This document shows positions 19,901 through 27,489 of a stretch of 64,000 nucleotides of DNA, piece by piece. Position 1 is the first letter of the stretch. The number at the start of each line of letters is the position of its first letter. The notes under the pieces were generated by a model, which was not told the origin of the DNA, did no database searches, and saw only the letters and a program-made list of their open reading frames with translations. Made by a program: the position numbers and the translations under genes. Source of the stretch: Comamonas thiooxydans (GTDB lineage: Bacteria > Pseudomonadota > Gammaproteobacteria > Burkholderiales > Burkholderiaceae_C); NCBI RefSeq assembly GCF_002157685.2, contig NZ_AP026738.1:5022001-5086000 (forward strand), given 5' to 3'.

Positions 19901-20085
19901 TCGATTTCCTCGGCCGCCAGACCCGGCACCTGGGTGACGATCTGCGAGGTCACATCGGCGATGTCGGGATAGGCCTCGAGCGGCAGCTGCTTCCAGCTGA
20001 ACCCGCCATACAGGGCTGCAAAGATGAAGATCAGCCACACCACGCCGCGACGTGCAAAACTGAGATTGACGATGCGTTCGATCAT
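16918..20085 (-). CDS. czcA: HME-RND heavy-metal efflux pump (CzcA/CusA type)
   Basis: 1055-aa proton-driven inner-membrane transporter with 12 expected helices and two large periplasmic loops. The helix-4 signature DFGILVDGAVVVVE (about residues 394-407) supplies the Asp, Asp and Glu of CzcA-type divalent-metal exporters. Also present are LPLEAYPDIADVTSQIVTQ near the N-terminus and the PRAALIVALTIPMALL segment. It overlaps czcB by 4 bases. Probable substrates are Zn, Co, Cd or Ni; the precise ion cannot be read from sequence. Confidence 0.93.
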   Translation of the reverse strand: MIERIVNLSFARRGVVWLIFIFAALYGGFSWKQLPLEAYPDIADVTSQIVTQVPGLAAEEIEQQITIPLERALLATPAMHVLRSRSLFGLSLITVVFEDGVDGYWARQRLKERMDEVDLPYGARAALDPYSSPTGEVYRYTLESSTHSLRELSELQQWVVIPRLKKAQSVVDVTNFGGLTTQFMLELDPARLLQYGLTLSQVIDALNANNASGGGSVIDRGEVSYVVRGVGLLRSLDDMGNVVVKTSDNGTPILVKDLGRLTYGNVERRGILGKDDNSDTLEGIVLLLKDANPSKALEGIHAAVKELNEKLLPPDVKVVPYLDRTTLIERTTHTVGKTLAEGMIVVTLVLLLFLGSPRAALIVALTIPMALLLAFVFMHHARIPANLLSLGAIDFGILVDGAVVVVENILRRREAQEDKPLTPRDAISATLQVARPIFFGMCVIAAAYLPLFGFERIEYKLFSPMASAVGAALVGALAVALLLTPGLAWMAFRRPRKIFHNPVLHWLGKRYDRFLSDAVGQMRWLVGAVTAAMVALVLLAGTIGRDFLPYLDEGSIWLQVQMPPGITLDKARDMADELRRATLEFPEVSYIVTQTGRNDDGTDYWTPSHIEASVGLHPYDQWKSGLNKQQLIAKMAEHFARMPGYTVGFMQPMIDGVQDKLSGAHSDLTVKVYGQDLSEDRRVADEMVGILSKVPGAADVAVDIEPPLPNLRIDLDRAAAARYGINAADVAQLISTGVGGASIGQLYVGERSYDMTVRFAPGTRSDPEAIGALRLAAANGAQVPLADVARISTTVGQSVIVREGGERHILVKLNVRGRDLAGFLKDAHEALDAQLQYDHQKTHIEWGGQFENLQRAEARLLVILPLTLGIMLVLLFGEFGNLRQPLLVLGVVPLAMIGGFAGLHLRGMTLNVSSAVGFIALFGVAVLSGVLMVSQINRLRREDGLELRDAVLEGASSRMRPVLMTATVAAFGLMPAMLATGLGSDVQRPLATVVVCGLASATLLTLLLLPNLYYVVELRAQRALERKRRRAAERGELDDEDAAPVPTATAERMAP

Positions 20086-21227
20086 TGCAGCAGCACTCCA
20101 CCGTTGACGACGATGCGCTCGCCGGCCGCCAGGCCCGAGCGGATCTCCACCTTGCCATCCTGCTGCACGCCGACCTGCACGTCGCGTGGCTCAAAGCGGG
20201 CGCCCTTGTCCGTGTGCCCCTTGTCTACGAACACCCGTGAGCTCACATTGCCCTGGAGCAGCGCCGTGGTCGGCACCATGAGGGCGTCACGGCCTGGTCC
20301 GTCGAAGCTCACGCGCGCAAACATACCCGGGCGCAACCGCCCTTCGCGGTTGTCCACGGCCACGCGCACCTTGACGCTGCGCGTGGCGGCATCAACGATC
20401 TCACCCACGTATTGCACACGGCCTTCGAGCTTGAGGTCGGGATAGGCGGTCAGCGCGATATGCGCCTCCTGGCCCACATCCACATAGGCTAGGTCGCGCT
20501 CGGGCACGCTGGCGCTGAGCCAGACCTTGCTGAGATTGGCCACGGTCATCACCGAGGCATTCACATCGTTCCAATAGCCGCCCTGCGAGCCTGCCATTTC
20601 CACCACGCGTCCGCTGATCGGCGACTTGATCACATAGCTGCCGCGCGAGCTGGCCTGCACATCGGCGCCAAGCTGAGCCAGGCGGTCGGTCGCAGCGCGC
20701 GCATCGGCGCTGGACGCGGCCAGCGCCTGCTGCGCGGCCTCGTAGTCCTTGCGCGCCGCAATCTCGGCATCAAACAGCAGCTTCTGGCGGTCGAACTCCT
20801 GACGCGCCAGCAGCAGCGCGGACTGGGCCTTGGCATTGTCTGCCCGAGCGACCGAGATATCGGAGGAGTCCATGGTGATCAAGGCCTCACCGACCTTGAC
20901 CGGGTCGCCGAGCTGTCGATGCAGATGCACCAGCCGGCCCGCGACCGGAGGCGTGATCTTGACCATCTTTTCAGGCTCGGCCTCGATACTCGCCGGCGCC
21001 GAGATCAGGGTCTGGACCTGCTCCTGGGTGGCCTGCGCCAGCTTCAGCTGCGCCAGCACTGGAGATTGCGACGGCACCACGACCAGATTGCCTTCGCGGT
21101 GCAGCGCAGTCCGGCTATCGGCAGCGGCTGCCGGCGTCTGTTTGTCGCCGTTGCAGGCAGCGAGCGCCAGACACAACAGCAGGCAGGCAGGCCCCACGGG
21201 ACTGCAGGAGTTCAGGACTTGTTTCAT
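20082..21227 (-). CDS. czcB: Periplasmic adaptor lipoprotein of the metal RND pump (CzcB family)
   Basis: Membrane-fusion protein of 381 aa from the ATG at 21227, with a lipobox LAAC (Cys25). Adaptor order is visible: beta-barrel and lipoyl halves (VVAGRLVHL-type segment PPVAGRLVHLHRQLGDPVKVG), a long alpha-hairpin (ARADNAKAQSALLLARQEFDRQ region), then the second lipoyl half and membrane-proximal domain. It is the first gene of czcBAC. The His-rich N-terminus of some CzcB proteins is absent. Confidence 0.9.
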   Translation of the reverse strand: MKQVLNSCSPVGPACLLLCLALAACNGDKQTPAAAADSRTALHREGNLVVVPSQSPVLAQLKLAQATQEQVQTLISAPASIEAEPEKMVKITPPVAGRLVHLHRQLGDPVKVGEALITMDSSDISVARADNAKAQSALLLARQEFDRQKLLFDAEIAARKDYEAAQQALAASSADARAATDRLAQLGADVQASSRGSYVIKSPISGRVVEMAGSQGGYWNDVNASVMTVANLSKVWLSASVPERDLAYVDVGQEAHIALTAYPDLKLEGRVQYVGEIVDAATRSVKVRVAVDNREGRLRPGMFARVSFDGPGRDALMVPTTALLQGNVSSRVFVDKGHTDKGARFEPRDVQVGVQQDGKVEIRSGLAAGERIVVNGGVLLQ

Positions 21228-21589
21228 AAGCAGCAAACAATGGCATCGATATGGCCAGGGCAGGTCCCGGCCCAGGATTGATCCTGTCTCGCCCTCGCAA
21301 CTTCTTGAATACAGAAGCAGCTTTGCAGCAGGACAGAGAAGCGGGAGAGCATGAGGAAGCCGCGCGCTATAGCGCCGTCAAGGAATGGGCATCCAAGAGG
21401 AACTTCTCCATGCGATGGGCGGCAAAGCATGCCGCCGTGGCGCCAGGGTCTGGTGCCCTGATCCCCGCCTTTGATTATCAAACCCGCCAATCGACAAAGC
21501 GAGCCTGCCTTGGGAAGAGAGGCTTGGCTTTTGGTTGGTCCCAGCTATACCTTCGTATAGCGAACTCGTCATATGCCTGAAACAGAACA
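21228..21589. other. Upstream region of the czcBAC operon
   Basis: About 360 bases with no convincing gene; the 109-aa plus frame has no family character. It should hold the czcB promoter. A perfect 6-bp dyad CTATAC/GTATAG with a 4-base spacer sits at 21545-21560. I find no clear metal-regulator box. Confidence 0.4.
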
Positions 21590-21609
21590 GGCCACCTTTG
21601 CAGGTGGCC
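21590..21609 (-). terminator. Terminator after the Bug protein gene
   Basis: GGCCACC pairs with GGTGGCC around a 6-base loop, and on the minus strand TGTTCTGTTT follows. It lies about 45 bases after the stop at 21652. Confidence 0.75.
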
Positions 21610-21651
21610 CGTCACGAGCATGGGCGTCTGGCGTCGACCGCTGGCCTGGAC

Positions 21652-22656
21652 TCAATCAACCGTGAGCCCGAGCTGCGCGGTCACGGTCGCATAGCGCTCG
21701 ATATCGGCTGCGATGAGCTTGCCGAATTGGGCCGCAGACTCCCCGGCCGGCGTATAGCCCTGCTCGCGCAGCGCCTGCTGCATCTCGGGCTCGGCCAGTA
21801 TCTGCGTCAGCACCTGGTGCAGACGGGCGATCACGGGCTCCGGCGTGGCAGCCGGCGCCAGCAAGCCATGCCACTGCTCTACGGCAAAACCAGCCAGGCC
21901 CTGCTCGGCCATCGTGGGGACATCGGGCAGGGATGCGACGCGGGCCAGTGCCGTGACAGCGATGGCCCGCACGCGGCCTGCAGCTATCAGGGGCGCGGCG
22001 CTGCTGGCCGTGACCACGGCCACAGGTACCTGTGTTGCGGCTACTGCAGTGATGGCCGGTCCGCAACCCTTGTAGGGCACATGCTGGAGGCTTGCATGGG
22101 CGGCCTGGGCCAGCATCTCACCCGCCATATGCTGGGGCGTTCCGTTGCCGCAGGAGGCAAATGACAAAGGCTCTCCAACGGTCGCTCCGGCCAGCGCATC
22201 GTGCAGATTGCGCACGCTGCTTTGGCTGGGAACCACCAGCACCGAAGCGATGCTGCCGACGTTGAACACAGCCTTGAAGTCCCGGCGTGGGTCGAAGTCC
22301 AGATGCTGGTAGACGCCGGGATTGATGGCAAACGAGCTGTTGACCATGAGCAGCGTGGCGCCGTCGGGTGCTGCCTCGGCCACTGCGCTCGCGCCGATAT
22401 TGCCGCTAGCGCCGGGCCGGTTCTCCACCACTACGGACTGGCCCAAACGCTGCTGCATGGCCGCGCCCAGGCGACGCGCCAGCAGGTCCGTGCCACCGCC
22501 TGGCGGAAAGGTCACGACGATGGTGATGGGCTTTTCAAAGCGCACGGCAGCCGTACCCGTGCGCGCCAGCCATAGCCCGGCAGCCGCACTGGCCAGCGTT
22601 GCGGCCGCCAGAATCCAGGCTCCGCGCGCCCTAACAAACTGCTGTGTGATGGGCAT
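21652..22656 (-). CDS. Bug/TctC-family tripartite tricarboxylate transporter binding protein
   Basis: Periplasmic solute-binding protein of 334 aa with the Bug fold. Start ATG 22656 has AGGGGAAAGG about 7 bases upstream. An N-terminal hydrophobic segment serves as signal or anchor; family marks are ITIVVTFPPGGGTDLLARRL, VVVENRPGASGNIGA, LMVNSSFAINPGVY and VPYKGCGPAITAV. Ligands of this family are usually carboxylates. No TctA/TctB membrane genes are adjacent; such orphans are very common in Burkholderiales. Confidence 0.88.
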   Translation of the reverse strand: MPITQQFVRARGAWILAAATLASAAAGLWLARTGTAAVRFEKPITIVVTFPPGGGTDLLARRLGAAMQQRLGQSVVVENRPGASGNIGASAVAEAAPDGATLLMVNSSFAINPGVYQHLDFDPRRDFKAVFNVGSIASVLVVPSQSSVRNLHDALAGATVGEPLSFASCGNGTPQHMAGEMLAQAAHASLQHVPYKGCGPAITAVAATQVPVAVVTASSAAPLIAAGRVRAIAVTALARVASLPDVPTMAEQGLAGFAVEQWHGLLAPAATPEPVIARLHQVLTQILAEPEMQQALREQGYTPAGESAAQFGKLIAADIERYATVTAQLGLTVD

Positions 22657-22761
22657 AAGCGCCTTTCCCCTATTGATTTCCAGCATCCACAAAGCTGGCG
22701 CAATCCAGGCCAGAGGCGCCAAGCAAGGGCCGCCCCGCAGCAATGGCGCCGTCCACCTTCC

Positions 22762-22793
22762 AGGGGGAAGCCGCGCAGCGGCTCAGGGGGTAT
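22762..22793. repeat. Hairpin repeat copy 2, after nadC
   Basis: The stem AGCCGC, loop GCA and partner GCGGCT are flanked by G runs. It ends just before the stop codon of minus-strand nadC, in the same relation as copy 1 to purH. Confidence 0.7.
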
Positions 22794-22799
22794 CTCAGT

Positions 22800-23669
22800 T
22801 CAAGCGTCCAGGCCTATATCGAGCACGCGCGCGCTGTGCGTGAGCCAGCCCACGGCAACCTGATCCACGCCCGTGGCAGCCACGGCAGCTGCAGTTTCGG
22901 GGGTAATACGCCCCGAGGCTTCGGTGATGGCCCGGCCCTTGCACATGCCGACCGCAATGCGCAAATCATCCAGACCCATATTGTCCAGCAGCACTACATC
23001 CACGCCCAGTTGCAGCGCCACATCCAGCTGGGCCAGCGTATCCACTTCCAGCTCGATCTTGACCATATGTCCCACGCCCGCACGAGCACGTCCCACCGCC
23101 GTGGCGACATCGCCGGCCAGTGCAATGTGGTTGTCCTTGATGAGTACGGCGTCGTCCAGGCCAAAACGGTGGTTGCTGCCGCCACCGACACGCACGGCGT
23201 ACTTCTGCAAGGCTCGCAGGCCCGGCATGGTCTTGCGCGTACAGGTCACTCGGGTGCCGAAGGGCTTGACGGCCTCTGCAATCGAATGCGTGGCGCTGGC
23301 CACGCCGCTGAGATGGCAAAGGTAGTTGAGCGCCGTACGCTCGGCCGTGAGAATGGCTCGGCTTTTGCCACGAATGCGGGCGATCTCCATGCCAGGCTGC
23401 AGCAGCGTGCCGTCTGCGCAGCGGACGTCAAACTCCATGCGAGCATCCATCAGCACAAAGGCCAGACGTGCCAGATCAAGTCCGGCCAAGATTCCATCCT
23501 GCCTGGCCACCAGACGCAACTCGCCCATCGCATCGGCAGGAACAATGGTGTCGGTGGTCAAGTCTGCGGCACGTCCCAGATCTTCCAGCAAGGCCATGCG
23601 TACCAGCGGCTCCAGCATTACATCGGGCAGGGATGGGACGGGCAAGGCTGCAATTTTATTAATGCTCAT
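22800..23669 (-). CDS. nadC: Nicotinate-nucleotide pyrophosphorylase (quinolinate phosphoribosyltransferase)
   Basis: Type II phosphoribosyltransferase that makes nicotinate mononucleotide from quinolinate and PRPP in de novo NAD synthesis. 289 aa with ALLEDLGRAADLTTDTI, LTAERTALNYLCHLSGVAS, TRKTMPGLRALQKYAVRVGGGSNHRFGL interrupted at the usual places, LIKDNHI, KIELEVDTL and LLDNMG. No ribosome-binding site precedes the ATG; instead a palindrome and a possible -10 hexamer overlap it, so the mRNA may be leaderless and directly repressed. It lies downstream of the Nudix-winged-helix regulator. Confidence 0.96.
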   Translation of the reverse strand: MSINKIAALPVPSLPDVMLEPLVRMALLEDLGRAADLTTDTIVPADAMGELRLVARQDGILAGLDLARLAFVLMDARMEFDVRCADGTLLQPGMEIARIRGKSRAILTAERTALNYLCHLSGVASATHSIAEAVKPFGTRVTCTRKTMPGLRALQKYAVRVGGGSNHRFGLDDAVLIKDNHIALAGDVATAVGRARAGVGHMVKIELEVDTLAQLDVALQLGVDVVLLDNMGLDDLRIAVGMCKGRAITEASGRITPETAAAVAATGVDQVAVGWLTHSARVLDIGLDA

Positions 23670-23679
23670 TTTGAGTATT
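23661..23679 (-). promoter_or_regulatory. Palindromic operator over the nadC start codon
   Basis: AATGCTCA-TTT-TGAGTATT is an 8-bp dyad with one mismatch. It covers the nadC ATG (23667-23669) and a candidate -10 (AATACT on the minus strand), with TTGCGT 16 bases further upstream as a possible -35. A related palindrome lies at 23740-23760. It is probably the binding site of the adjacent NAD regulator (inference). Confidence 0.7.
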
Positions 23680-23739
23680 TTTAGTTCAATAAAAAACGCA
23701 AAGACTTCCAGATCGCTTTCAGGCCTTACGCAAACGGAC

Positions 23740-23760
23740 TTATGCTAAGACTGAGCATTA
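23740..23760 (-). promoter_or_regulatory. Second palindromic operator upstream of nadC
   Basis: TTATGCTAA-GAC-TGAGCATTA pairs 7 of 9 positions and shares the half-site TGAGCATTA with the first operator. Centre-to-centre distance between the two is 80 bases. Confidence 0.65.
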
Positions 23761-23819
23761 TTTAAGTCAAGCCGCTCCCGCAGTTAAAACAGTCCTCCAT
23801 CCCAAGAGTGGTTCAGGGG

Positions 23820-24767
23820 CTAATGACTTCTTGCCAGCGGCAGCTTGTTGCCAGCAATGGCGCGCTCCAGCATTACATTGCGTCGAAAGCGAAACAGCTT
23901 GGCCGGGCGGCCCGCACCTACGGCCGTCATCTGGCCTGTTTCCTCAACCAGCGCCTGCTGCTCGATCAGGCGCCGGAAGTTCTGCTTGTGCAAGCCGCGC
24001 CCCGCCAATGCCTCCACAGTCTGTTGCAACTGCAGCAGCGAGAATTCCTCGGGCATCAGCTCAAACACCACGGGCCGGTATTTGATCTTGGCGCGCAAAC
24101 GGGCCATGCCGGTAGCCAGAATGCGGCGGTGATCATTACTCATGGCGGCACCGGGCAGCAATTCGGCCGCGCGTGCTTCATCGCCCTCGCCCCAGGCTTC
24201 GGGCACCACACCTGCCTCAAACAGCAGCTCGTAGCGCTGCAGAACCAGCTCCTCGTTCCATTCGTGCTCATCAAGGCCAAAAGTCATTGAAGCTCTTTGC
24301 CAGCGTGCACTTCTAGCTACACTATCTGAAGCAGATTCGCTCCAGGCATGCAGCGCTGGCGCAATGCGCTCGGCAATCACGCCGGGCATCCCGTCGCGCC
24401 AGTCCTCCCAGGGAAAGTAGCGGTACCAGTCCTGCCAGCCCGGCTGTGCGGCACCGACCTCATCCAGTTCCTGAGTCAGCGCCAGATAGCTGATGGAGAT
24501 GACATGCATGCCCAGTTGCTGCGAGCGCTCCCGGTCTGCGAAGGTGTAGAGCTGCTCCACAAAGCCCAGAGGATGGTGGGTCTGTTTCTCCACCCAGGCA
24601 CGCAAGCTGGCCTGCAGCGAGCGGTGGTTGCTGGTAAAAGGCCCGGCAGGCAAGGCTCGCCCGGACCCGGTGGTCAGGATACGTGGCTGGCCACCCGTGA
24701 CGGCAACCAGCACTGCCACCAGATCGGCCTGCACGGAATGCAGTTCGGAATTGTTCAAACCACTCAA
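23820..24767 (-). CDS. Nudix-winged-helix NAD biosynthesis regulator (NrtR/NadQ-like)
   Basis: 315 aa. The N-terminal half has a Nudix-like fold (VAVLVAVTGGQPRILTTG, then GFVEQLYTFADRER as in NrtR), but the segment where the catalytic Nudix box should be (LQASLRAWVEKQT) lacks the REXXEE glutamates, so it is probably a ligand sensor. The C-terminal winged helix is KYRPVVFELMPEEFSLLQLQ through GRPAKLFRFRR. It lies directly upstream of nadC on the same strand, separated by 150 bases that hold two matching palindromes, which supports a repressor of NAD synthesis. NrtR and NadQ (COG4111) cannot be separated by eye. It starts 37 bases after the upstream GGDEF gene stops. Confidence 0.82.
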   Translation of the reverse strand: MSGLNNSELHSVQADLVAVLVAVTGGQPRILTTGSGRALPAGPFTSNHRSLQASLRAWVEKQTHHPLGFVEQLYTFADRERSQQLGMHVISISYLALTQELDEVGAAQPGWQDWYRYFPWEDWRDGMPGVIAERIAPALHAWSESASDSVARSARWQRASMTFGLDEHEWNEELVLQRYELLFEAGVVPEAWGEGDEARAAELLPGAAMSNDHRRILATGMARLRAKIKYRPVVFELMPEEFSLLQLQQTVEALAGRGLHKQNFRRLIEQQALVEETGQMTAVGAGRPAKLFRFRRNVMLERAIAGNKLPLARSH

Positions 24768-24804
24768 AAGCTATGAAGACGAGGACAGGGAGGAAGAGCA
24801 AATT

Positions 24805-26193
24805 CTACGGTGAGGCAGCCCCTGTCCACGGCTTATCCGGACTCTTCCCCGAAAAGGTCAAGGAATCGCCCTGCGCCAGCAACTCGGGCGCCTGCACCAA
24901 AGGCATGTTCATCGACCCCGTGGCGATGGCCACCTGGTTGCGCCCCCTATGCTTGGCCCTGTATAGCGCCGCATCTGCGCGCTTGAGCAGATCGTCCTCG
25001 GTTTCGCCCGGCTCCCAGAGCCCAACCCCTAAAGAAATGGTGAAATGCCCCACCTCGGGATCGGCGCATTCCGCCACGGCACAGCGAATGCGCTCTGCCA
25101 GGCCCGCGGCCACACCAAGGCTGGCATCCGAGAGGACGATCAGGAACTCCTCTCCGCCCCAGCGCACGGCATGGTCATAGCGACGAACCTTGCCGGAAAG
25201 CACATGTGCCACCATCTTGAGCACACGATCTCCGGCAACATGGCCAAAGCGGTCGTTGACCTGCTTGAAAAGGTCGATATCGCCCAATATCACGCCATAA
25301 GGCCGCAGCTGATTCTGAGCCTGGAGCTGGTTGCGCTTGAGCTCGGCCTCGCCCGCATGGCGGTTGAGCAAGCCCGTCAGCTTGTCGCGGTTTGCACGCT
25401 CACGCAGCTCCATCTCTCGCTGCACCATGCGGCTGATGTCCTTGGATGCCCCTACATAGTGGCTGACCTGCCCTGACTCGTCGCGCAGAGCTGCAATGCT
25501 CTGCTCGGCGTAATACACGCCGCCACTCTTGTGACGGTTGATGAAGGTGGCACGAAAATTGTGGCCAAGACTCAATGCTTCCTGCAACTGGGCATAGAAC
25601 TCCGGCTCATGCAGGCCCGAGCGCAGCATCTCGGTGGGCTGGCCCAGCAGTTCCGCCGCGCTATAGCCCGTGAGAGCTTCAAAAGCCTGGTTGACAAAGA
25701 CGATGGTGGAGTCGCGATCCGTGATCAAAATGCCGTCATTGGCCGCATTCAATGCCCTCGCGAGTAGCGCGCGCTCCTGCTCGGCCTGCACACGCTCCGA
25801 AATATCGCGCTGCACCGCCACAAAATGCCGAATGACGCCCTTCTCATCACGCACGGGGGAAATATTCCACTCCACGTGGTAGGTGCAGCCGTCCTTGCGG
25901 TAGTTCACCACACTGCCCTGAAATGGCAGGCCTTGCTCCAGAGACTCATGCAAACGCTGCAATACCAGTTGATCCGTCAGCGGCCCCTGCAACATGCGCG
26001 GCGATCGGCCCAGAAGCTCTGCTTCGGTGTATCCGGTCATCTCGCACATGGCTGCATTGCAGTACTCGATGACAGGCCCCTCTCCATTCAACCTGGCATC
26101 GGTAATCATCACTGCGCAAAAGGACTGAGCCATGGCGATCTCCAGCAACTGGCCGGTGATCGTTCGCTTTGCGATGGCATTGGCACGAATCAT
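24805..26193 (-). CDS. PAS-PAS-GGDEF diguanylate cyclase
   Basis: 462-aa cytoplasmic signalling protein with no membrane segment. Start ATG 26193 has GAGG 8 bases upstream. Two PAS domains (about residues 20-145 and 150-270) precede a GGDEF domain with active site GGEEF and an intact inhibitory RxxD (RRYD) five residues before it, so c-di-GMP synthesis with product feedback is expected. The first PAS has a LOV-like helix (GRSPRMLQGPLTD), but the photoactive Cys of GRNCRFLQG is replaced by Pro. No EAL domain follows. Confidence 0.92.
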   Translation of the reverse strand: MIRANAIAKRTITGQLLEIAMAQSFCAVMITDARLNGEGPVIEYCNAAMCEMTGYTEAELLGRSPRMLQGPLTDQLVLQRLHESLEQGLPFQGSVVNYRKDGCTYHVEWNISPVRDEKGVIRHFVAVQRDISERVQAEQERALLARALNAANDGILITDRDSTIVFVNQAFEALTGYSAAELLGQPTEMLRSGLHEPEFYAQLQEALSLGHNFRATFINRHKSGGVYYAEQSIAALRDESGQVSHYVGASKDISRMVQREMELRERANRDKLTGLLNRHAGEAELKRNQLQAQNQLRPYGVILGDIDLFKQVNDRFGHVAGDRVLKMVAHVLSGKVRRYDHAVRWGGEEFLIVLSDASLGVAAGLAERIRCAVAECADPEVGHFTISLGVGLWEPGETEDDLLKRADAALYRAKHRGRNQVAIATGSMNMPLVQAPELLAQGDSLTFSGKSPDKPWTGAASP

Positions 26194-26587
26194 GTTTGAA
26201 CCTCGAGCGCGCTTGCAGTCGTGAAGGCTCATTATTCGTTACTTTGCGTCACTTGCGCATACCAAAAACATCAGCATCTCAGCTTGTCCACGCCGAGCTG
26301 CCCTCAGCAGTGCGGCTACCGGGCCATAAACCGTCAATTTCCAGGCTTTTCCCGCGGGTTGAACTGCCCGCTCCCGTCCCCCGCGCGCATCACCCATGGT
26401 CAGAGACATCGGTAGCTCAAACTGTAATCAGGTGGCATCTGCCAGCCTCAGCCGACCGCAATGGGAACACGGGGCTGCCCCTTACCAGTCGGTCTTGCAT
26501 TGCCGAAGCCGGAAAAGGCTGCCACCCCAGTGACGTGCCGCAGCCATTTCCATGATTCCTAGAAGCAAGCATCAATGGAAAGAAAGC
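26194..26587. other. Intergenic DNA at the start of the accessory region
   Basis: About 390 bases with no supportable gene. Open frames on both strands have uneven composition and no recognisable motif. Confidence 0.5.
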
Positions 26588-26724
26588 ATGGTGACCGGCA
26601 GTGGCTCCGGCATAGGCCGGGGACACGCATCGTGGCTGCCGAAATCAAGCCCTCGCAGACCATTGCCGCAGGCGATTCGGGGCAAGGTACCGAAATCGAG
26701 GCTCTGGTTACCCGGTGCGATTGA
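26588..26724 (+). pseudogene. Remnant of a short-chain dehydrogenase/reductase N-terminus
   Basis: An ATG preceded by GGAAAGAAAGC opens MVTGSGSGIGRG, the TGxxxGIG Rossmann motif of classical SDRs. The match continues one frame over as GTRIVAAEIKPSQ and GQGTEIEALVT, then stops at a TGA. About 10 expected residues between the two blocks are missing, and the rest of the gene is absent. It is a decayed fragment identified only by motif. Confidence 0.45.
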
Positions 26725-26865
26725 GCCACGAGATCCATGGGGCACGCCCTCGCCACCTGGCCTGCGTGGGGATGCCCATCCAAGCAGAAGCACCCCATGC
26801 ACCAGGCTGAAAAAAGGCGCAACGTTCCGGTCTCTGACAGGGAAGGCGCGCCGCTGGACTCTCTG

Positions 26866-27420
26866 TCAGGCTGCTTTCCAGAAAATATAGTCGGCCTGAT
26901 ACTGCACGATCTGCTTGCTGCCCAGATTCGCGGCTCCGCAGGCCATGCTCGGCGCGACGCCTCCCTTGGTTGCCACACGCTGGATAAAGGTCACCCCCTG
27001 CATGGCTCCCATGCCGGTGGCAGGGTTGGCCTTGACCAGTTGCAGAGGGATATTGCCCGCTCCGGCAGGAGCCACGGCAAGCTGCGTGGCAGTGATCTTG
27101 GAGCCGTCGTTATTCTCCCAGGTCGCTGGCGGCCCCCAGTATTTGCCGATGACCGTACCGCTTCGCGTTTGCAGCTTGGCATCGGGGCCTACAAACACCC
27201 ATTCGTGCTCGGCTGCCATGTCCTTTTTGGCCTGGCACTCATAGGTGATCTGGCCAATACCCACAGTCTCCATGGCCACTTTGTGTCCTGCGGGTACTTG
27301 CACGGAAGCCGGAAGTTCGGCTTGTGAATACATGGAGTGCGAGCCCATGGATGAGCAAGCGCTCAGGCCAAGCGCGGATAGGCACAGAGCAGTCAGTGAA
27401 AGTGTGTGTCGGTGCTTCAT
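26866..27420 (-). CDS. DUF3455 putative lipoprotein
   Basis: 184 aa from the ATG at 27420, with a lipoprotein signal ending LSAC. The body matches the DUF3455 pattern: VPAGHKVAMETVGIGQITYEC, EWVFVGPDAKL, GTVIGKYWGPPATWENNDGSKI, and the C-terminal YQADYIFWKA. Function unknown; members are often found in envelope stress or metal-associated clusters. It is downstream of and co-directional with the ferritin-like gene, 69 bases away, so probably the second gene of an operon. Confidence 0.82.
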   Translation of the reverse strand: MKHRHTLSLTALCLSALGLSACSSMGSHSMYSQAELPASVQVPAGHKVAMETVGIGQITYECQAKKDMAAEHEWVFVGPDAKLQTRSGTVIGKYWGPPATWENNDGSKITATQLAVAPAGAGNIPLQLVKANPATGMGAMQGVTFIQRVATKGGVAPSMACGAANLGSKQIVQYQADYIFWKAA

Positions 27421-27489
27421 GATGATTCCCTCAAACAAGGTGAAAAAATGCACTGGGCGAGACTGCCCGGTACTCTGGACTTCGCCAGG

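Noticed and set aside
17374..20445. 1023-aa plus-strand frame opposite czcA
   Set aside because: His/Gln/Ala-rich antisense shadow of the RND pump.
21545..21563. TTCGTATAGC stretch resembling part of loxP
   Set aside because: Only about ten bases match; there is no second arm or P1-type context. It is a chance similarity in a short dyad.
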